A stretch of DNA of 64,000 bases from the NCBI GenBank assembly GCA_027310565.1, contig DAIDAP010000030.1, forward strand, positions 83,074 through 147,073. The letters run 5' to 3'. Positions 61,737-64,000 of this stretch are shown here, one piece after another. Every line of letters begins with the position of its first letter. Position 1 is the stretch's first letter. The notes under the pieces were generated by a model. That model was not told the DNA's origin, did no database searches, and saw only the letters and a program-made list of their open reading frames with translations. The DNA comes from Chloroflexota bacterium. GTDB taxonomy: Bacteria; Chloroflexota; Limnocylindria; P2-11E. The translations under genes and the position numbers were made by a program.

Positions 61737-62578
61737 TGGCGAGCTTCGGGCGCGCGCGCCGCGCCCAGGGCGGATCGCTTCGCACCCTCGCGGTCCTGTT
61801 CCTGATCTCGGTCCTGCTCCTCGCGCTCCGTGACTCCGATCCCGTGCGCGGCGTGTCGATCTTCGCGACGCAGCTCCTCGTTCCCGTGCAGCGCGTCCTC
61901 GCGGAGGCCGGCATCACGAGCAACCGCTTCGTGCGGGCGATCAGCGAGATCGAGCGGCTGCAGGCCGACAACGCCGCGCTCCGCGCGCAGGTCGACCGGC
62001 TCACGCTCGAGAACGTGCGTCTGCGCGAGGAGGCTTTCGCCGCGCAGGAGGCGGCGAAGCTCGACGCGCTGCGAAGGACGCTCCCGTACGAGACGGTCGC
62101 CGCGAGCGTGATCGCGCGGGATCCGAGCAACGTGCTCGCGACGCTCGTGCTCGGCAGCGGATCGAGCGAGGGCGTCCGCGTCGGGAACATCGTCGTGTCG
62201 GACCAGGGCCTGGTCGGCCGCGTGAGCGAGGTCGGCGCGAACTACGCGAAGGTCGTGCTCATCACCGATCCCTCATCGACGCTCTCGGCGCTCGTCGAGG
62301 GCTCGCGCGCGACCGGGATCGTCCGTGGGGAGTACGGCGACGCGCTGGTCATGGACTGGATCCTCCAGACCGAGTCGGTGAGCGTCGGCGACGTCGTCGT
62401 GACCGCCGGACTGGCGCTCGGCGGCGAGCTGCGGTCGCTCTACCCGAAGGGCCTGGTGGTCGGTCGCGTCGTCCGGCTCGAGCGCGCCCAGGCAGCCGCG
62501 TATCAACGGGCTATCATCTCGCCGGGCGTCGATCTGCGCCGCCTCGAGAACGTCCTCGTCGTCAAGACGAGCCCGTAA
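61736..62578 (+). CDS. mreC: Rod-shape-determining protein MreC
   Basis: 280 aa, GTG start. N-terminal membrane helix (about residues 15-33), a coiled coil (about 65-110, EIERLQADNAALRAQVDRLTLENVRLREE), then the beta-barrel domains with ARDPSNVLATLVLGSGSSEGV and V-S-E-V-G-x-N-Y-A-K-V. Extracytoplasmic scaffold of the elongasome. mreD, rodA and a class B PBP would be expected next but the window shows a different gene, so mreD is displaced or absent. Confidence 0.92.
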   Translation: MASFGRARRAQGGSLRTLAVLFLISVLLLALRDSDPVRGVSIFATQLLVPVQRVLAEAGITSNRFVRAISEIERLQADNAALRAQVDRLTLENVRLREEAFAAQEAAKLDALRRTLPYETVAASVIARDPSNVLATLVLGSGSSEGVRVGNIVVSDQGLVGRVSEVGANYAKVVLITDPSSTLSALVEGSRATGIVRGEYGDALVMDWILQTESVSVGDVVVTAGLALGGELRSLYPKGLVVGRVVRLERAQAAAYQRAIISPGVDLRRLENVLVVKTSP

Positions 62579-62847
62579 ACAGGGCCTCCGGGCGACTTAT
62601 CCACAGCCGCCGCGGCTGTCGGGGCGCCGGCTCGCATGGCGGGCGTGGGGCCTAGCCGTATTAGATAAGGAGCGAGGGGTACCCCGTTCCCCCGAACGGG
62701 TCTTGCCGTAGAGCCCATGCCCGCTTGCGGCGCCGGGGCCGCCCTCTCATCATCCGTTCAGCGCTGGGGAAGGTCCAAGCCGGTTCTCGGGAAATTCCAA
62801 GGTCCACGGGAAGGGGAGCGGGAGAGAGTGCTCTTCGCTGAGACCTA
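62579..62847 (+). other. Structured intergenic region with DnaA box and several hairpins
   Basis: No gene is credible here. It holds a perfect DnaA box TTATCCACA (62597-62605), a 7-bp hairpin ACAGCCG/CGGCTGT (62603-62619, possible mreC terminator), a -10-like TATTAGAT (about 62659), the palindrome GGGGTACCCC (62676-62685) and a hairpin CCCGTTC-CCCC-GAACGGG (62683-62700), followed by about 140 purine-rich bases. The run could encode a small structured RNA or a cis-acting leader for the next gene; I could not match it to tmRNA, RNase P, SRP, 6S or a known riboswitch. Confidence 0.4.
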
Positions 62848-64000
62848 GTGGCGTCGTCTCGGCCGCCGCTCGGCACCGGCCTCGTCGTCGCGTTCATCGC
62901 GGTGTACGTGGGGGTCATCGGCGTTCCGCTCGCGCGCGGCGTCCCCATCGGCACCGGGCTCGTCGAGAACGCGTCGTCGGCGACGACGCCGCCGCCCGCG
63001 GACCAGAGGATCCCCAGCACGACTCCCAGGACGGCGAGCGCGACCGCGAAGCAGCAGCTCCTCGTCCAGGCCGGCGTCGATCCCGGGACGCTCGTCATCT
63101 CCTTCCCGCCCGGCACGACGACCATCGCGGTGCTGGCGGTCGTGACGCCGCTCGGCCTATCGCTCGTGAGCGGCGACAGCTCGTCGGGCCGCTACGTCGT
63201 CGGGATACCGCAGGTCGAGGTGTACGTCCCGCAGCGTGACCCGAGCGCCGGCAGCGATCGCGCCTACATCTACTTCCCCCGCATCTACACCGAGGACGAC
63301 GTCGCGGCGTACTTCGCGAAGAACCGCTTGCCCCAGGCGCGCTGGCTCGCCGACCCCGCGACCGGCGAGCGGGTCGCGATCGTCGACGTCCCGCGGCTCG
63401 AGGCCACGCTCGTCGATGCCCGGCGCGGCTACTACAGGGTGACGCTGAACGGCGCGGACGACGCCGCGCTCGCCTCGTGGGCCGAGAGCTCGGGCGTGCG
63501 CGTCGTCTCGTACGACGCGTCGAGCGGCGAGGCGCTGGTGCAGCCGCTCGACTGGGTCGCTCCGCCGGCTCCGCCGGTGAGGGCCTCGCCCGCGACGACG
63601 ACTGCGCCGAGCGCACCGCCGAGCGCGGCTCCCGCCGCGAGCGCGTCGGCGGCTCCGGACGCGAGCGCGAGCGCCGCGCCGAGCGCGCCGCCCTCGATCG
63701 CGCCGTCGCCGACCGGGGTGCAGGTGTGGCTGCCGCGATCGCAGCGCGCCACACCGCGGCCGCAGGTGAGCGCGTCGCCTTCCGTCGCACCGAGCGCATC
63801 ACCCTCGGCAGCACCGTCCGCGTCGGCCTCGCCGACGACTTCCACGTTGCCCGCCGCTTCGGCCTCGCCAACCACTTCCACGTTGCCCGCCGCTTCGGCC
63901 TCGCCCAGCGCCGAGCCCTCCGCATCGCCGAGCGCATCGCCATCCCAGGCTCCATCCGCATCGCCCAGCGCGTCCCCGTCCGCATCCGCCGACCCATCGG
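62848..64000 (+). CDS. Exported protein with long Pro/Ala/Ser-rich tail (3' partial)
   Basis: GTG 62848 opens a frame with no stop to the window end (384 codons), which is why the ORF track misses it. Residues 8-30 form a membrane anchor or signal peptide (GLVVAFIAVYVGVIGVPLA). Residues about 65-230 are a folded, mixed alpha/beta domain (LLVQAGVDPGTLVISFPPGT, Y-V-P-Q-R-D-P-S-A-G) that I do not recognise. From about residue 235 the chain is Pro/Ala/Ser/Thr rich, including two tandem 12-residue repeats (36-bp unit) with STLPAASAS. Probably a wall-spanning or surface protein. Confidence 0.65.
   Translation, partial: MASSRPPLGTGLVVAFIAVYVGVIGVPLARGVPIGTGLVENASSATTPPPADQRIPSTTPRTASATAKQQLLVQAGVDPGTLVISFPPGTTTIAVLAVVTPLGLSLVSGDSSSGRYVVGIPQVEVYVPQRDPSAGSDRAYIYFPRIYTEDDVAAYFAKNRLPQARWLADPATGERVAIVDVPRLEATLVDARRGYYRVTLNGADDAALASWAESSGVRVVSYDASSGEALVQPLDWVAPPAPPVRASPATTTAPSAPPSAAPAASASAAPDASASAAPSAPPSIAPSPTGVQVWLPRSQRATPRPQVSASPSVAPSASPSAAPSASASPTTSTLPAASASPTTSTLPAASASPSAEPSASPSASPSQAPSASPSASPSASADPS

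Overview
The window is about 70% GC and reads as a chromosome segment of a high-GC, Gram-positive-like bacterium, most probably a Chloroflexota (Limnocylindria-type) metagenomic or environmental genome. The grounds are indirect: tightly overlapping operons, a Bacillus/Actinobacteria-type LexA box (CGAAC-N4-GTTCG), a SipW/TasA-like surface-protein cluster, an mreBC pair, and many promoters whose -10 element lies 6 to 8 bases before the start codon (apparently leaderless mRNAs). I could not run a search to confirm the taxon.

Bases 1-22,251 are the right part of an integrated prophage or phage-like element. From left to right it holds virion/tail proteins (1-2.2 kb), small membrane proteins with an amidase-like endolysin and a holin candidate (2.25-4.06 kb), an accessory island (4.2-16.4 kb), a replication block (16.4-20.7 kb: DUF5659-like protein, KSGWR-type recombination protein, P4-type primase-helicase, an iteron-like inverted repeat), and a large serine recombinase whose 3' end runs into tRNA-Asp(GTC). 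The left end of the element lies outside the window. The island carries a type III-like Mod/Res restriction-modification pair, an unknown 250-aa protein, a ribbon-helix-helix/zinc-ribbon/membrane protein with a 53-aa partner, an unknown protein coupled to an XRE-ImmA/IrrE metallopeptidase regulator, and several unknown proteins, three of which share domains in shuffled combinations.

Bases 22.2-31.6 kb are a DNA-repair and replication region: lexA, a winged-helix (YcaQ/AlkX-like) protein and dinB form an apparent SOS operon under a textbook LexA-box promoter; then an MscS-type channel, a DUF1232 protein, rplI, and two tandem, translationally coupled dnaB genes, the upstream one interrupted by a 422-aa LAGLIDADG intein and preceded by a perfect LexA-type palindrome.

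Bases 31.6-43.9 kb hold a sugar-nucleotide epimerase, a large secreted HExxH protein, a YdcF-type protein, purA, a TasA-like/SipW/fibronectin surface cluster, a naturally CBS-less guaB, a decayed AAA ATPase gene, and a PQQ-type sugar dehydrogenase lipoprotein.

Bases 43.9-57.6 kb are one long purine operon: guaA-purD-purE-purB-purC-purS-[RHH/DUF433 antitoxin + PIN-like toxin]-purQ-[fused MntA-HepT]-purL-purF-purM-purN, mostly joined by 1-4 base overlaps. Two toxin-antitoxin-like cassettes sit either side of purQ. The rest (57.6-64 kb) holds a histidine phosphatase, a GDP-mannose dehydratase-like gene, a zinc-ribbon membrane protein, radC, mreB, mreC, a structured intergenic region and the start of a Pro/Ala/Ser-rich protein.

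The least explained signals are: a 12-bp-period GTGGAYRAR direct repeat found upstream of three unrelated genes (one in the prophage, one at dnaB); the domain-shuffled protein trio in the prophage; the iteron hairpin beside the primase; and the toxin-antitoxin cassettes embedded in the purine operon, one with a degenerate HEPN active site.
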